From positions 1-64,000 of the forward strand of contig CAUJHV010000058.1 in NCBI GenBank assembly GCA_963205115.1: a stretch of DNA of 64,000 nucleotides, written 5' to 3'. A program made the position numbers and the translations under genes. Source of the DNA: Pseudomonadota bacterium (GTDB lineage Bacteria; Pseudomonadota; Gammaproteobacteria; Burkholderiales; Burkholderiaceae_C). Positions 9,998-18,206 of this stretch are shown here, piece by piece (within the stretch, counting starts at the first letter, position 1; each line of letters begins with the position of its first letter). Below the pieces are notes generated by a model. That model was given only the letters and a program-made list of their open reading frames with translations, made no database searches and had not been told where the DNA came from.

Positions 9998-12589
9998 TCA
10001 GGCGGCCGGCGCGCGTGGCGCCAGGCGAGTGACCCGTTGCGGTGACATGCGGCGACCCTGCAGCCACCACACCAGGGCAATCAGCGCAAAGGCCGGCAGG
10101 TAGAACCAGTGCGGCGTGGGCCGGTCCGTGGGCACCCGCAGGCTGTGCACTTCCCAGCCTTGTTCGAAGCCCGACTTCGCGGCCTTGCTGCCGAACTTGG
10201 CCTGCGCGATCTGCACCTGGCCACCCAGCGTCACCAGCGTCAGGCCGGCATCGGACAGGCGTTTGCGGCCGTCGGCGCCGTCGCCCAGTGCGAGTGCCAC
10301 GGTCTTGACACGGTCCTCGCCCTCGAGGGTCTGGCCCTTGATGCGCATGACCACGCGGTCCGGTGCACGTTGGGCAACCTCATAGACCTGCGCGGGCGGT
10401 GCGTCCTTGAATTCGGGCGTCAGCTGGTCCATGAAGAAGTCCGGGCGGAACAGCAGCACCACCGCCACCAGCAGCGCCGCGGACTCCCACAGGTGCGAGC
10501 GGATCCGGAACCAGTTCATGGTGACGGCCGCGAAGATCAGCGTGGCCGCCGTGGACGCGACGACCACGCGCACCAGCTCGAAAGTCGAGTGCACGTCGAT
10601 CATCAGCAGCTGCGGATTGAAGATCCAGATGAAGGGCAGGATCACCGTGCGCAGCGCGTAGATGCTGCCCTGGATGCCGGTCTGGATGGCGTCCTCGCCG
10701 CTGATGGCGGCGGCCGCGAAGGTTGCCAGGCCCACGGGTGGCGTGATGTCCCCCATGATCCCGTAATAGAAGACAAACAGGTGCACGCCGATGAGCGGAA
10801 TGATCAATCCGCTTTGCGCGCCCAGCTCCACGCACACCGGCGCCATCAGCGTGGCCACCAGCACGTAGTTGGCGGTGGTGGGCACGCCCAGGCCCAGCAC
10901 CAGGCAGACGAAGGCGACGAAGAACAGCATCGCCATGACATTGCCCTGGCTGACGAATTCGACGAATTCCGTCATGCGCAGGCCGATGCCGGTGAGCGTG
11001 ATGGCGCCGACGATGATGCCCGCCGTGGCCGTGGCCACGCCGATGCCGATCATGTTGCGCGAGCCGTCGACCAGGCCGTCGATCACCTCACGGACGCCGC
11101 GCATCCAGGCATCGCCGACCGCCTGTTGGCGCAGCATCAGGATCAGCGGACGCTGCGTCAGCATCAGCGCCACCAGCACGACGATGGCCCAGAAGGCCGA
11201 CAGCGCCGGCGACAGCTCCTCGACCATCAGGCACCAGATCAGCGTGCCGATCGGCATCAGGTAGTGCAGGCCGGCGCGCACGGTGGGCCAGGTGTCCAGG
11301 GCCTGCGGGTTCTCGATGTCGATGTCCTCGGGCAGGTCGGGGCAGCGCGCCGCCTGCGCGACGGCCGCGCCATACAGCGCCAGCACGACCGCGCCGATGG
11401 CCCAGGGCGCCGCGGCACCGAGGCTGGCCTTCAACGCCGCGAAGAGGTAGTAGAGCAGGCACACCACGAGCGCCGTGCCCGAGATGCCCAGGCCGAAGCG
11501 CAGGAGCTTGTCGTGCCATGGGCGGTGCGCCCGCTGGACGATGGGCTGCATGCCCATCTTCAGCGCTTCGAGGTGCACGATGTAGAGCAGGCCGATGTAG
11601 CTCAGCAGCGCGGGCAACAGGGCGTGCTTGACGACATCCGAGTACGGGATGCCCACGTACTCCACCATCAGGAAGGCCGCCGCACCCATCACCGGCGGCA
11701 TGATCTGCCCGTTGACCGAGCTCATGGTCTCGATGGCGCCCGCCTTGACGCCCCCGTAGCCGGCCTTTTTCATCAAGGGGATGGTGAAGATGCCGCCACT
11801 GACCACGTTGCTCACCGACGAGCCGGAAATCATGCCGTTCAGCGCCGACGAGACCACCGCCACCTTCGCCGGGCCGCCGCGCAGGTGGCCCAGCGCCGCG
11901 AAGCTGACCTGCATCATGTAGTTGCCGCCGCCCGCGCGGTCCAGCAAGGTACCGAACAGCACGTAGACAAAGATGGCGCCGGTGGACACGCCCAGCGCGA
12001 TGCCGTAGACGCCCTCGGTCGTGAGCCACATGTGCGACAGCAGCCGGTTCAGCGACGCGCCCTTGTGCTGCAGCACCTCGGGCATGTAGGGGCCCAGCAT
12101 CGCGTAGGCGATGAAGAGCATCGCCAGCACGGCCATCGGCCAGCCCACGGCGCGCCGCGTGGCTTCGAGCAAGAGCACCAGCCCCACGGTGGCCACCGCG
12201 ATGTCCATCGGGGTGGGTTGACCGGGCCGCGTGGCCAGCTGGTTGTAGAACAGCAGCAGGTAAGCGCCCGCGAAGGCCCCGCACAGTGCGAGCAGCACGT
12301 CGACTGCCGGCACGCGATGGCGCGGAGAGTTGGCAAAGGCCGGCCAGGCCATGAAGGCCAGGAACAGCGCAAAGGCCAGGTGCAGCGAGCGGGCCTCGGT
12401 GTCGTTCAGGATGCCCCAGCCCACGGTGAAGGGCAGCGGCGAGGCGTACCACAGCTGGAACAGCGCCCAGGCCAGCGAGACGGAAAAGATGGCCTTCGCC
12501 GCCCAGCCGCGGGGCTTGCGGGCACCCGTGTCGGTCTTGGCGACGAGTTCCTGCAGCGCTTCGGGCGCCTTCTCGATGTCGGTGGCCAT
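9998..12589 (-). CDS. TRAP transporter permease, fused 4TM/12TM subunit
   Basis: An 863-residue inner-membrane protein combining the small (DctQ-like, N-terminal) and large (DctM-like) permease subunits of a TAXI-type TRAP transporter. Many long hydrophobic helices are visible, with DctM-type signatures such as SGSSVSNVVSGGIFTIPLMK, GQIMPPVMGAAAFLMVEYVG and a late ITPPVGLATFAAAAISGED. The C-terminal roughly 180 residues are less hydrophobic and end in one more helix, resembling the extra domain (DUF3394) of fused permeases. It works with the receptor encoded immediately upstream at 12694-13662, importing an organic acid with sodium or proton symport. Substrate is unknown. Confidence 0.93.
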   Translation of the reverse strand: MATDIEKAPEALQELVAKTDTGARKPRGWAAKAIFSVSLAWALFQLWYASPLPFTVGWGILNDTEARSLHLAFALFLAFMAWPAFANSPRHRVPAVDVLLALCGAFAGAYLLLFYNQLATRPGQPTPMDIAVATVGLVLLLEATRRAVGWPMAVLAMLFIAYAMLGPYMPEVLQHKGASLNRLLSHMWLTTEGVYGIALGVSTGAIFVYVLFGTLLDRAGGGNYMMQVSFAALGHLRGGPAKVAVVSSALNGMISGSSVSNVVSGGIFTIPLMKKAGYGGVKAGAIETMSSVNGQIMPPVMGAAAFLMVEYVGIPYSDVVKHALLPALLSYIGLLYIVHLEALKMGMQPIVQRAHRPWHDKLLRFGLGISGTALVVCLLYYLFAALKASLGAAAPWAIGAVVLALYGAAVAQAARCPDLPEDIDIENPQALDTWPTVRAGLHYLMPIGTLIWCLMVEELSPALSAFWAIVVLVALMLTQRPLILMLRQQAVGDAWMRGVREVIDGLVDGSRNMIGIGVATATAGIIVGAITLTGIGLRMTEFVEFVSQGNVMAMLFFVAFVCLVLGLGVPTTANYVLVATLMAPVCVELGAQSGLIIPLIGVHLFVFYYGIMGDITPPVGLATFAAAAISGEDAIQTGIQGSIYALRTVILPFIWIFNPQLLMIDVHSTFELVRVVVASTAATLIFAAVTMNWFRIRSHLWESAALLVAVVLLFRPDFFMDQLTPEFKDAPPAQVYEVAQRAPDRVVMRIKGQTLEGEDRVKTVALALGDGADGRKRLSDAGLTLVTLGGQVQIAQAKFGSKAAKSGFEQGWEVHSLRVPTDRPTPHWFYLPAFALIALVWWLQGRRMSPQRVTRLAPRAPAA

Positions 12590-12638
12590 GGCGGCTCTCC
12601 TGCGGGTGGCGGTGTGCCGGGACGCGCGCTGCCGATGG

Positions 12639-12666
12639 AAAAAGGGGCGAAGCTCGGCTTCGCCCC
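12639..12666 (-). terminator. intercistronic intrinsic terminator between TAXI receptor and TRAP permease
   Basis: On the minus strand a perfect 10-bp stem (GGGGCGAAGC and GCTTCGCCCC at 12644-12653 and 12657-12666) with a 3-nt loop is followed at once by TTTTT. It lies 28 bp after the receptor stop codon and before the permease start. This is the usual position of a partial terminator that keeps receptor transcripts more abundant than permease transcripts. Confidence 0.8.
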
Positions 12667-12693
12667 GGGTCGGCAGATCGCGCGCCTAACGGC

Positions 12694-13662
12694 TTATTTC
12701 AGCCAACCCTTTTCCTTGTAGTAGCGTGCGGCGCCTTCGTGCAGCGGGGCCGACAGGCCGTCCTTGACCATGTTCTGCGGGTTCAGGTGCGCCAGCGCCG
12801 GGTGCAGCTTCTTGAATTCGTCGAAGTTGTCGAAGACCGCCTTGACGACGTTGTAGACCGCATCCGGCGAGCTCTTGGACGAAGCCACGACGGTGGCCAG
12901 CACGCCGTAGGTCTGCGCGCCGTTCGGGTTGTTGGGGTACAGGCCGCCGGGGATGGTGGCTTTGGCGTAGTAGGGCTTGTCGGCCACCAGCTTGTCCACC
13001 GCCGGCCCGGTGATCGACACCAGCTGCGCGCCGCAGGACGTGGTGGGGTCCTGGATGTTGGCGCTGGGGTGGCCCACGCCGTAGAAGAAGCCGTCGATCT
13101 TGCCGTCGCACAGGGCGGGGCCGTGTTCGTCGGCCTTCAGCTCGGAAGCCAGCGAGAAGTCGCCCAGCTTCCAGCCCATGGCGGTGAGCAGCTCTTCCAT
13201 CGAGGCACGTGTGCCCGAGCCCGGGTTGCCGACGTTGAAGCGCTTGCCCTTGAAATCGGCAAAGCTCTTGATGCCGGCGTCCTTGCGGGCCAGCACCGTG
13301 AAGGGCTCGGGGTGCACCGAGAACACGGCGCGCAGGTCACCGTGTGCGCCGCCGTCCTTGAAGGCGCCAACACCCTTGTTGGCGTTGTACTGCACGTCGC
13401 TCTGTGCAAAACCCAGGTCGAGCTCGCCGGCCTTGATGGTGTTGATGTTGAAGACCGAGCCGCCGGTGGATTCCACCGAGCAGCGGATGCCGTGCTTGGC
13501 GCGGTCCTTGTTGACCAGGCGGCAGATGGCGCCGCCGGCCGCGTAGTAGACGCCGGTGACACCGCCGGTGCCGATGGTGACAAACTTCTGCTGCGCGAGC
13601 GCGGCAGGCGAGGCAAACACGGCCAGGGCGGCGGTGGCGGCGGTGACGATGAAGGTGCGCAA
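12694..13662 (-). CDS. TAXI-family TRAP transporter solute receptor
   Basis: A 322-residue periplasmic substrate-binding protein. The N terminus MRTFIVTAATAALAVFASPA followed by ALAQQ is a Sec signal peptide. The mature chain opens with the TAXI-type pattern FVTIGTGGVTGVYYAAGGAI and continues with CSVESTGGSVFNINTI and ELDLGFAQSDV. The start is a TTG at 13662, supported by AGGAG 7 nt upstream and by the signal peptide starting right there. It is separated from the permease by a terminator hairpin. The ligand cannot be read from the sequence; family members bind glutamate-like and other carboxylates. Confidence 0.93.
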   Translation of the reverse strand: MRTFIVTAATAALAVFASPAALAQQKFVTIGTGGVTGVYYAAGGAICRLVNKDRAKHGIRCSVESTGGSVFNINTIKAGELDLGFAQSDVQYNANKGVGAFKDGGAHGDLRAVFSVHPEPFTVLARKDAGIKSFADFKGKRFNVGNPGSGTRASMEELLTAMGWKLGDFSLASELKADEHGPALCDGKIDGFFYGVGHPSANIQDPTTSCGAQLVSITGPAVDKLVADKPYYAKATIPGGLYPNNPNGAQTYGVLATVVASSKSSPDAVYNVVKAVFDNFDEFKKLHPALAHLNPQNMVKDGLSAPLHEGAARYYKEKGWLK

Positions 13663-13713
13663 AGCTCTCTCCTGAGTGTCGGGCGGGAAGATCCGATGCC
13701 CGGCAGCGCTGTT

Positions 13714-15039
13714 TCAGCGCGGCAGGACGTCGTCGAGGGTGGCGCCCAACTTGTCGACCAATTCCTCGAGATGCGCGATGCTGACGTTGAACGGTGGGGC
13801 CAGCAATACGTGATCGCCCTGTGAACCGTCCACGGTGCCGCCCGAGGGGTAACACAGCAGCCCGCGTTCCAGCGCGCGCGCCTTGATGCGCGCGTGGGTC
13901 TTGTCGGCGGCCGGCAGGGGCTTTTTCGTCGCACGGTCGGCCACCAGCTCGATGCCGCGGAAGAAGCCGCGGCCGCGGATGTCGCCCACATGCGGGTGAT
14001 CGCCCAGGCGCTCGCGCAGCAGCGCGTCCAGCCGTGTGCCCAGCGCGCGCACCTTTGGCATGAGGTCTTCGTCCCGGATCACCCGCTGCACAGCCAGCGA
14101 GGCCGCGCAGGCCACCGGATGACCCAGATAGGTGTGTCCATGCTGGAAGAAGCCCGTGCCGCTGCGCATGGCTTCGACGATGCGTGCATGCACCAGCACC
14201 GCGCCGATGGGCTGGTAGCCTGCGCCCAGGCCCTTGGCGATGACCTCGATGTCGGGCGCGACGCCTTCCTGCTCGCAGGCGTGCAGCGTGCCGGTGCGGC
14301 CCATGCCGCACATCACCTCGTCCAGGATCAGCAGCACGTCGTGGCGGTCGCAGATCTCGCGGATGCGCTGGAAATAGCCGGGCACGGCGGTGACGGCGCC
14401 CAGCGTCGCGCCGACCACCGGCTCGGCGATGAACGCGGCCACCGTGTCGGCGCCGTGCACCAGGATCTCGGATTCCAGCTCGTCGGCCATGCGCCGGCCG
14501 TAGGCCTCGGGCGTTTCGTCGGCCCGCTGGCCGCGGTAGGCGTAGCACTCGCCGATGTGCGAGATGTCGATCAGCAGCGACGCAAACTGCGCGCGCCGCC
14601 AGCGGTTGCCGCCGGCCGACAGCGCGCCCAGCGTGTTGCCGTGGTAACTCTGCCAGCGCGCGATGACGCGGCTTTTCGTGGGCTTGCCGCGCTCGGCGTG
14701 GTATTGCACGGCCATCTTCAGCGCGGCCTCCACACCTTCGCTGCCGCCGCTGACGAAGTAGACGTGGCTCAGGCCGGCCGGGCCGTGGGCGATCAGGTCA
14801 TCGGCCAGGGCTTCGGCGGGTTCGCTGGTGAAAAACGAGGTGTGGGCAAATTCCAGCCGCGCGACCTGTTCGCGCACCGCGGCCACGACGGCCGGGTGGC
14901 CGTGCCCCAGGCAGGAGACGGCCGCGCCGCCGGAACCGTCGAGATAACGCTTGCCCTGCGCATCGATCAGGTAGGGCCCGTCGCCGGCCACGGCGATGGG
15001 GTAGTCCTGGCGCAGGTGTCGGTGGAAAACGTGGCTCAT
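13714..15039 (-). CDS. class III PLP-dependent aminotransferase
   Basis: A 441-residue cytosolic aminotransferase of the omega-amino acid/acetylornithine type. Conserved features are YLDGSGGAAVSCLGHGHP near the N terminus, YFVSGGSEGVEAALKMA for phosphate binding, LLILDEVMCGMGRTG with the PLP-contacting Asp, and EVIAKGLGAGYQPIGAVL with Lys269 as Schiff-base residue. Substrate specificity cannot be assigned. It lies 51 bp upstream of the TAXI receptor in the same orientation, so the imported substrate may be an amine or amino acid handled by this enzyme together with the racemase-like protein downstream. Confidence 0.93.
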   Translation of the reverse strand: MSHVFHRHLRQDYPIAVAGDGPYLIDAQGKRYLDGSGGAAVSCLGHGHPAVVAAVREQVARLEFAHTSFFTSEPAEALADDLIAHGPAGLSHVYFVSGGSEGVEAALKMAVQYHAERGKPTKSRVIARWQSYHGNTLGALSAGGNRWRRAQFASLLIDISHIGECYAYRGQRADETPEAYGRRMADELESEILVHGADTVAAFIAEPVVGATLGAVTAVPGYFQRIREICDRHDVLLILDEVMCGMGRTGTLHACEQEGVAPDIEVIAKGLGAGYQPIGAVLVHARIVEAMRSGTGFFQHGHTYLGHPVACAASLAVQRVIRDEDLMPKVRALGTRLDALLRERLGDHPHVGDIRGRGFFRGIELVADRATKKPLPAADKTHARIKARALERGLLCYPSGGTVDGSQGDHVLLAPPFNVSIAHLEELVDKLGATLDDVLPR

Positions 15040-15158
15040 CCGGTGAGTCTAGGCCGGCCGGCCGCATCTGCCCATCGGGAGTTCCGGGGCTGCGCGCGCA
15101 GCGCGGCGTGCGGGCATCATGTGGGGTCCGGCGCCCGGCGCCACCCCGCGTCCACCCC

Positions 15159-16022
15159 ATGTCCCCACCCCCCGAAAGTAGCGGCGTCTCCGCCGCGGCG
15201 GCGTTCTCGCGGCTGATGCAGGCGCACCGGTCGATCCGCGCCTTTCGCGACGAACCGCTGGACGCGGGCTTCGTGGACGGCCTGCTGGAAGAAGCCCTGC
15301 ACGGCTCCTCGTCCAGCGGCAATCTCAACATGGTCTCGGTCATCAAGACGAGTGAGCGCGAGCGCAAGTCGCAGCTGTACCGCCTGCATGGCGAGCAGCC
15401 GATGATCCTGCAGGCGCCGCTGGTGCTGACCTTCTGCGCTGACACCGAACGCACCCGTCGCTGGCTGGAATTGCGCGGCGCGCGCCTGGGTTTTGCGGAT
15501 TTCCTCAGCTGGCACGTGTCGTCCTTCGACGCGATGATCCTGGCGCAGACGGCCGCGCTGGCCTTCGAAAGCCACGGCCTGGGCGTCTGCTACATGGGCA
15601 CGACACTGTTTGCGATGCGCGAGATCGCGGAGTTGCTGGGTTGCCCCACGCACTGCCTGCCGGTGACCAGCCTGGTCGTGGGCCACCCGGCCGAGGCGCC
15701 GGCCCAGCGCGACCGCCTGCCGCGGGCCGCCTGGATCCACGACGAGACCTACCGGCGTGCACAGCCGGGCGACATCGACCGCGACTTCGCCGAACGCGAA
15801 CGCCGCGGGCGCGAGCGCTACCTGTCCTCCGGGCCGGAGATGGCGGGCCTGTGGGAGCAGCACGGCATCGAGTCGCTGGCGCACTACTACACCAGCCCGA
15901 TCAAGTACGACCCGGACCTGTTTGCAGGGTTCTCGGCCGACCTGGTCGCGCTGCTGCAGGCGCGCGGATTCCTGCAGGCCACCCCGCAACCCACGCCGGC
16001 TGCCGCCGGCATCGCGCCGTGA
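15159..16022 (+). CDS. nitroreductase-family FMN oxidoreductase
   Basis: A 287-residue protein with the nitroreductase fold: RSIRAFRDEPLD at the N terminus (flavin phosphate-binding Arg), SSSSGNLNMVSVI, then LAFESHGLGVCYMGTTL and the C-terminal SLVVGHPAE. Family members reduce nitroaromatics, quinones or enones with NAD(P)H. The ATG at 15159 is used because the extra N-terminal residues from an upstream GTG are not family-like; no strong ribosome binding site is visible. Its stop codon overlaps the GTG start of the next gene (GTGA), so the two are co-translated. Confidence 0.88.
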   Translation: MSPPPESSGVSAAAAFSRLMQAHRSIRAFRDEPLDAGFVDGLLEEALHGSSSSGNLNMVSVIKTSERERKSQLYRLHGEQPMILQAPLVLTFCADTERTRRWLELRGARLGFADFLSWHVSSFDAMILAQTAALAFESHGLGVCYMGTTLFAMREIAELLGCPTHCLPVTSLVVGHPAEAPAQRDRLPRAAWIHDETYRRAQPGDIDRDFAERERRGRERYLSSGPEMAGLWEQHGIESLAHYYTSPIKYDPDLFAGFSADLVALLQARGFLQATPQPTPAAAGIAP

Positions 16023-16480
16023 ACGACGACATCCCCAGCCTGCGCCGCATCCTGAAGACCTGCCACACGGTGGCGGTGGTCGGCCTGTCCGCCGAGTGGC
16101 ATCGGCCCAGCTACTTTGCCGCCAAGTACATGCAGGAACACGGCTACCGCATCGTGCCGGTGAACCCGCGCTACGAGAGCATCCTGGGCGAACGCTGCTA
16201 CGCGCGGCTGGAAGACATCCCGCACCCGGTCGACATGGTCGACGTCTTCCGCAAGCCCGCCGACCTGCCGCCCATCGCCCGCAGCGCCGTGGCCATCGGC
16301 GCGAAGTGCCTGTGGCAGCAGCTGGGCGTGATGAACGAGGAAGCCGAGCAGATCGCCGTGGCGGGCGGCCTGGATTCGGTGATGGACCGCTGCGTGAAGA
16401 TCGAACACGCGCGGCTGTTTGGCGGGCTGAACTGGGTGGGTGTGAATACGCGGGTCATTTCCGCCCGGCGGCCGGTTTGA
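16019..16480 (+). CDS. CoA-binding domain protein (YccU-like)
   Basis: A 153-residue single-domain protein with the Rossmann-type CoA-binding fold of the succinyl-CoA ligase alpha N terminus: TVAVVGLSAEWHRPSYFAAKYMQ, then GYRIVPVNPRYESILGERCY and VDMVDVFRKPADLPPI, ending with DRCVKIEHARLF. The GTG start overlaps the nitroreductase-like stop by GTGA. Its biochemical role is unknown; proteins of this family bind CoA and may act in protein CoAlation or stress. The last 26 bp overlap the 3' end of the convergent soxR gene. Confidence 0.85.
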   Translation: MNDDIPSLRRILKTCHTVAVVGLSAEWHRPSYFAAKYMQEHGYRIVPVNPRYESILGERCYARLEDIPHPVDMVDVFRKPADLPPIARSAVAIGAKCLWQQLGVMNEEAEQIAVAGGLDSVMDRCVKIEHARLFGGLNWVGVNTRVISARRPV

Positions 16481-17018
16481 GCGTCGGCCGGCGCGCGGGG
16501 TTCGGGCGGCTGTCGGCCGCCGGGGTGGGCGGGCGGTCACCCATCAGGTAGCGCGGCCCCGGCCCCTGCAGGGCGGCCACGTCTGCCGGGTTGTAGAGCT
16601 TGCAGCGCTGCAGCGAGAGACAGCCGCAGCCGATGCAGGCGCCCAGCTGGTCGCGCAGTGCGGTCAGCGCGGCGATGCGCGCATCCAGCAGGGGCTGCCA
16701 GCGGCTGGCCAGGCGCGACCAATCCGCCGCCGACGGTGCACGCCGCTCGGGCAGGGTGTTCAGCGCCTCGGCGATCTCGTCCAGGTTCAGGCCGACCGCC
16801 TGCGCGGCACGGATGAAGGCCACGCGGCGCAGCGCGCTGCGCGGGTAGACACGGTGGCCACCTGCGCTGCGGGCGCTGAACAGCAGGCCGCGGCTCTCGT
16901 AGAAGCGCAGCGCGCTCGTGGTCACGCCGGCGCGCTGCGCGAGCTGTCCGATGGTCCAGGGTGGATCGGCTGGCGTGCGTGCGGGGGTGGTCGATGGGGC
17001 CATGGTGTGCGGGATCAT
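16455..17018 (-). CDS. soxR: redox-sensitive MerR-family activator SoxR
   Basis: A 187-residue [2Fe-2S] transcription factor sensing redox-cycling compounds. The MerR helix-turn-helix WTIGQLAQRAGVTTSALRFY is at residues 21-40, followed by ESRGLL and the dimer helix. The cluster-binding motif C-x2-C-x-C-x5-C is intact at Cys128, 131, 133 and 139 in ACIGCGCLSLQRC. About 30 extra C-terminal residues rich in Pro and Arg follow. The start may be Met1 (17018) or Met6 (17003). It is divergent from the questin-oxidase-like gene and separated from it by a SoxR operator at 17028-17058, so it almost certainly regulates that gene. Its 3' end overlaps the CoA-binding gene by 26 bp. Confidence 0.95.
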   Translation of the reverse strand: MIPHTMAPSTTPARTPADPPWTIGQLAQRAGVTTSALRFYESRGLLFSARSAGGHRVYPRSALRRVAFIRAAQAVGLNLDEIAEALNTLPERRAPSAADWSRLASRWQPLLDARIAALTALRDQLGACIGCGCLSLQRCKLYNPADVAALQGPGPRYLMGDRPPTPAADSRPNPARRPTLKPAAGRK

Positions 17019-17027
17019 CGATGCCGC

Positions 17028-17058
17028 TTGACTTCAAGTCCACTTGAATTTCTACAGT
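17028..17058 (+). promoter_or_regulatory. SoxR operator-promoter for the questin-oxidase-like gene
   Basis: A -35 box TTGACT (17028-17033) and a -10 box TACAGT (17053-17058) are separated by 19 bp, the overlong spacer typical of MerR/SoxR-activated promoters. The spacer holds the perfect inverted repeat TTCAAGTCCACTTGAA (17033-17048), closely similar to the known SoxR box with TCAAGT/ACTTGA half-sites. It directs transcription towards 17085 and starts 10 bp from the soxR start codon, so it may also influence soxR itself. Confidence 0.88.
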
Positions 17059-17084
17059 GGCTTCCGGATTCTTCTGGAGCGCCC

Positions 17085-18092
17085 ATGCCTGACCCCCGCC
17101 TGCTGCACGATCGACTGGATCGCCTGCAAAACCTGCCGCCGGAATATGCCGACGGCTTGTCCAGCCACCTGCCCATGGCCTTGCATGCGCTGTGGGACAT
17201 GGGCGCCGATGGCGCCACCCTGGATCGCTTCGCCGCGAGCTACGCGCCTCGCTTCGAGGGCCGCACGGCTGCCGAGGCACCGCCGATCGCCGACTGGCGA
17301 GCCGCGCGCGGCGACATCGCGGCTTTCGCGGGTGTTCGCGCGCAGCTCGCGGCGCGTCTGGCGCAGGCCGGCGCCGCGCAGGTGCTGCGCGAGATGCTGC
17401 CGGACCTCTGGCCGGGCGTGTCTGCCGCGGCGCTGCACGGCCTGATCCGCACGGCGCATGCGCTGGAGGCGGGCCATGCCGGCGAGCTGGCGGCGGCCTT
17501 GGCGTACTGGACGGTGCGATGGCAGCCCCTGCCGCCCACCGAGTTGCAGAAGGCCGGTGACCGTCCAAACAATAGGCCGTCCGTCCTGACAGTCGAGGCC
17601 TGGCGCACGCGCCTGACAGCAGAAGCCCTGGCACGGCGCACGAGCGGCCGTTTGATCATCGACCGCATGCAGGAAGCTGCGCAGTCCGAGGCCTACCGGC
17701 AGCTCGCCGGCCCGCAGGCGCCACCTGCCATCGATGTGCCCACGCTGGCCGCATTCGCGGCCGACCTGTACGCGCGCAGCGGCAACTTCACGGTCCTGCA
17801 CCTGTTGACCGGTTGTCGTGCGGCCGCGGTGCTGCTGCCCTTGGCCGACGCGCCCGTTCAGGCCGCGCCGCACCTGCTGCGTGCCTTCGTCGCGGCGCTG
17901 CTGTCGTGCAACCTGGTGCTGCGCGACGATGCGATCACCCCGCCACCCTGGACGTCCCTGGTGGCCGCCGCGCAAGAGAGCGACGACGACCACTTGATCA
18001 AGCTGGTGCACGCGGCTTGGCGCTGGCACGGCGTGGATCCGTCGGGTCCGTGGCTGGCTGCGGCGGCGCGTGCCTGTCGGCTTGGCGGCTGA
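17085..18092 (+). CDS. questin-oxidase-like protein (DUF4243 type)
   Basis: A 335-residue, mainly alpha-helical cytosolic protein. The opening LPPEYADGLSSHLPMALHAL, with repeated helices containing His (LIRTAHALEAGH, FTVLHLLTGCRAA, LIKLVHAAWRWHG), matches the questin oxidase family. Its founder opens the anthraquinone ring of questin in fungi (Baeyer-Villiger-like, NADPH-dependent). The ATG at 17085 has GGAG 6 nt upstream. The SoxR operator immediately upstream implies induction by redox-cycling quinones or phenazines, so the inferred role is oxidation or detoxification of such compounds. Family assignment rests on pattern recognition only. Confidence 0.78.
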   Translation: MPDPRLLHDRLDRLQNLPPEYADGLSSHLPMALHALWDMGADGATLDRFAASYAPRFEGRTAAEAPPIADWRAARGDIAAFAGVRAQLAARLAQAGAAQVLREMLPDLWPGVSAAALHGLIRTAHALEAGHAGELAAALAYWTVRWQPLPPTELQKAGDRPNNRPSVLTVEAWRTRLTAEALARRTSGRLIIDRMQEAAQSEAYRQLAGPQAPPAIDVPTLAAFAADLYARSGNFTVLHLLTGCRAAAVLLPLADAPVQAAPHLLRAFVAALLSCNLVLRDDAITPPPWTSLVAAAQESDDDHLIKLVHAAWRWHGVDPSGPWLAAAARACRLGG

Positions 18093-18206
18093 TTCCGACG
18101 TCAGCTGGGGCCGGCCCAGCGCGGAGTGGACTGGCGGCGCGAAGGCCAGTGGCCGTGCCGCGGCATCCCCTTGGATTCGCGCATGCTTCGCTGGTAGCCT
18201 CGCACC

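Noticed and set aside
10109..12721. An 870-codon plus-strand open frame antisense to the TRAP permease
   Set aside because: Composition (His/Gln/Arg/Asp-rich, no hydrophobic core) is typical of an antisense shadow; the permease on the minus strand has clear membrane helices.
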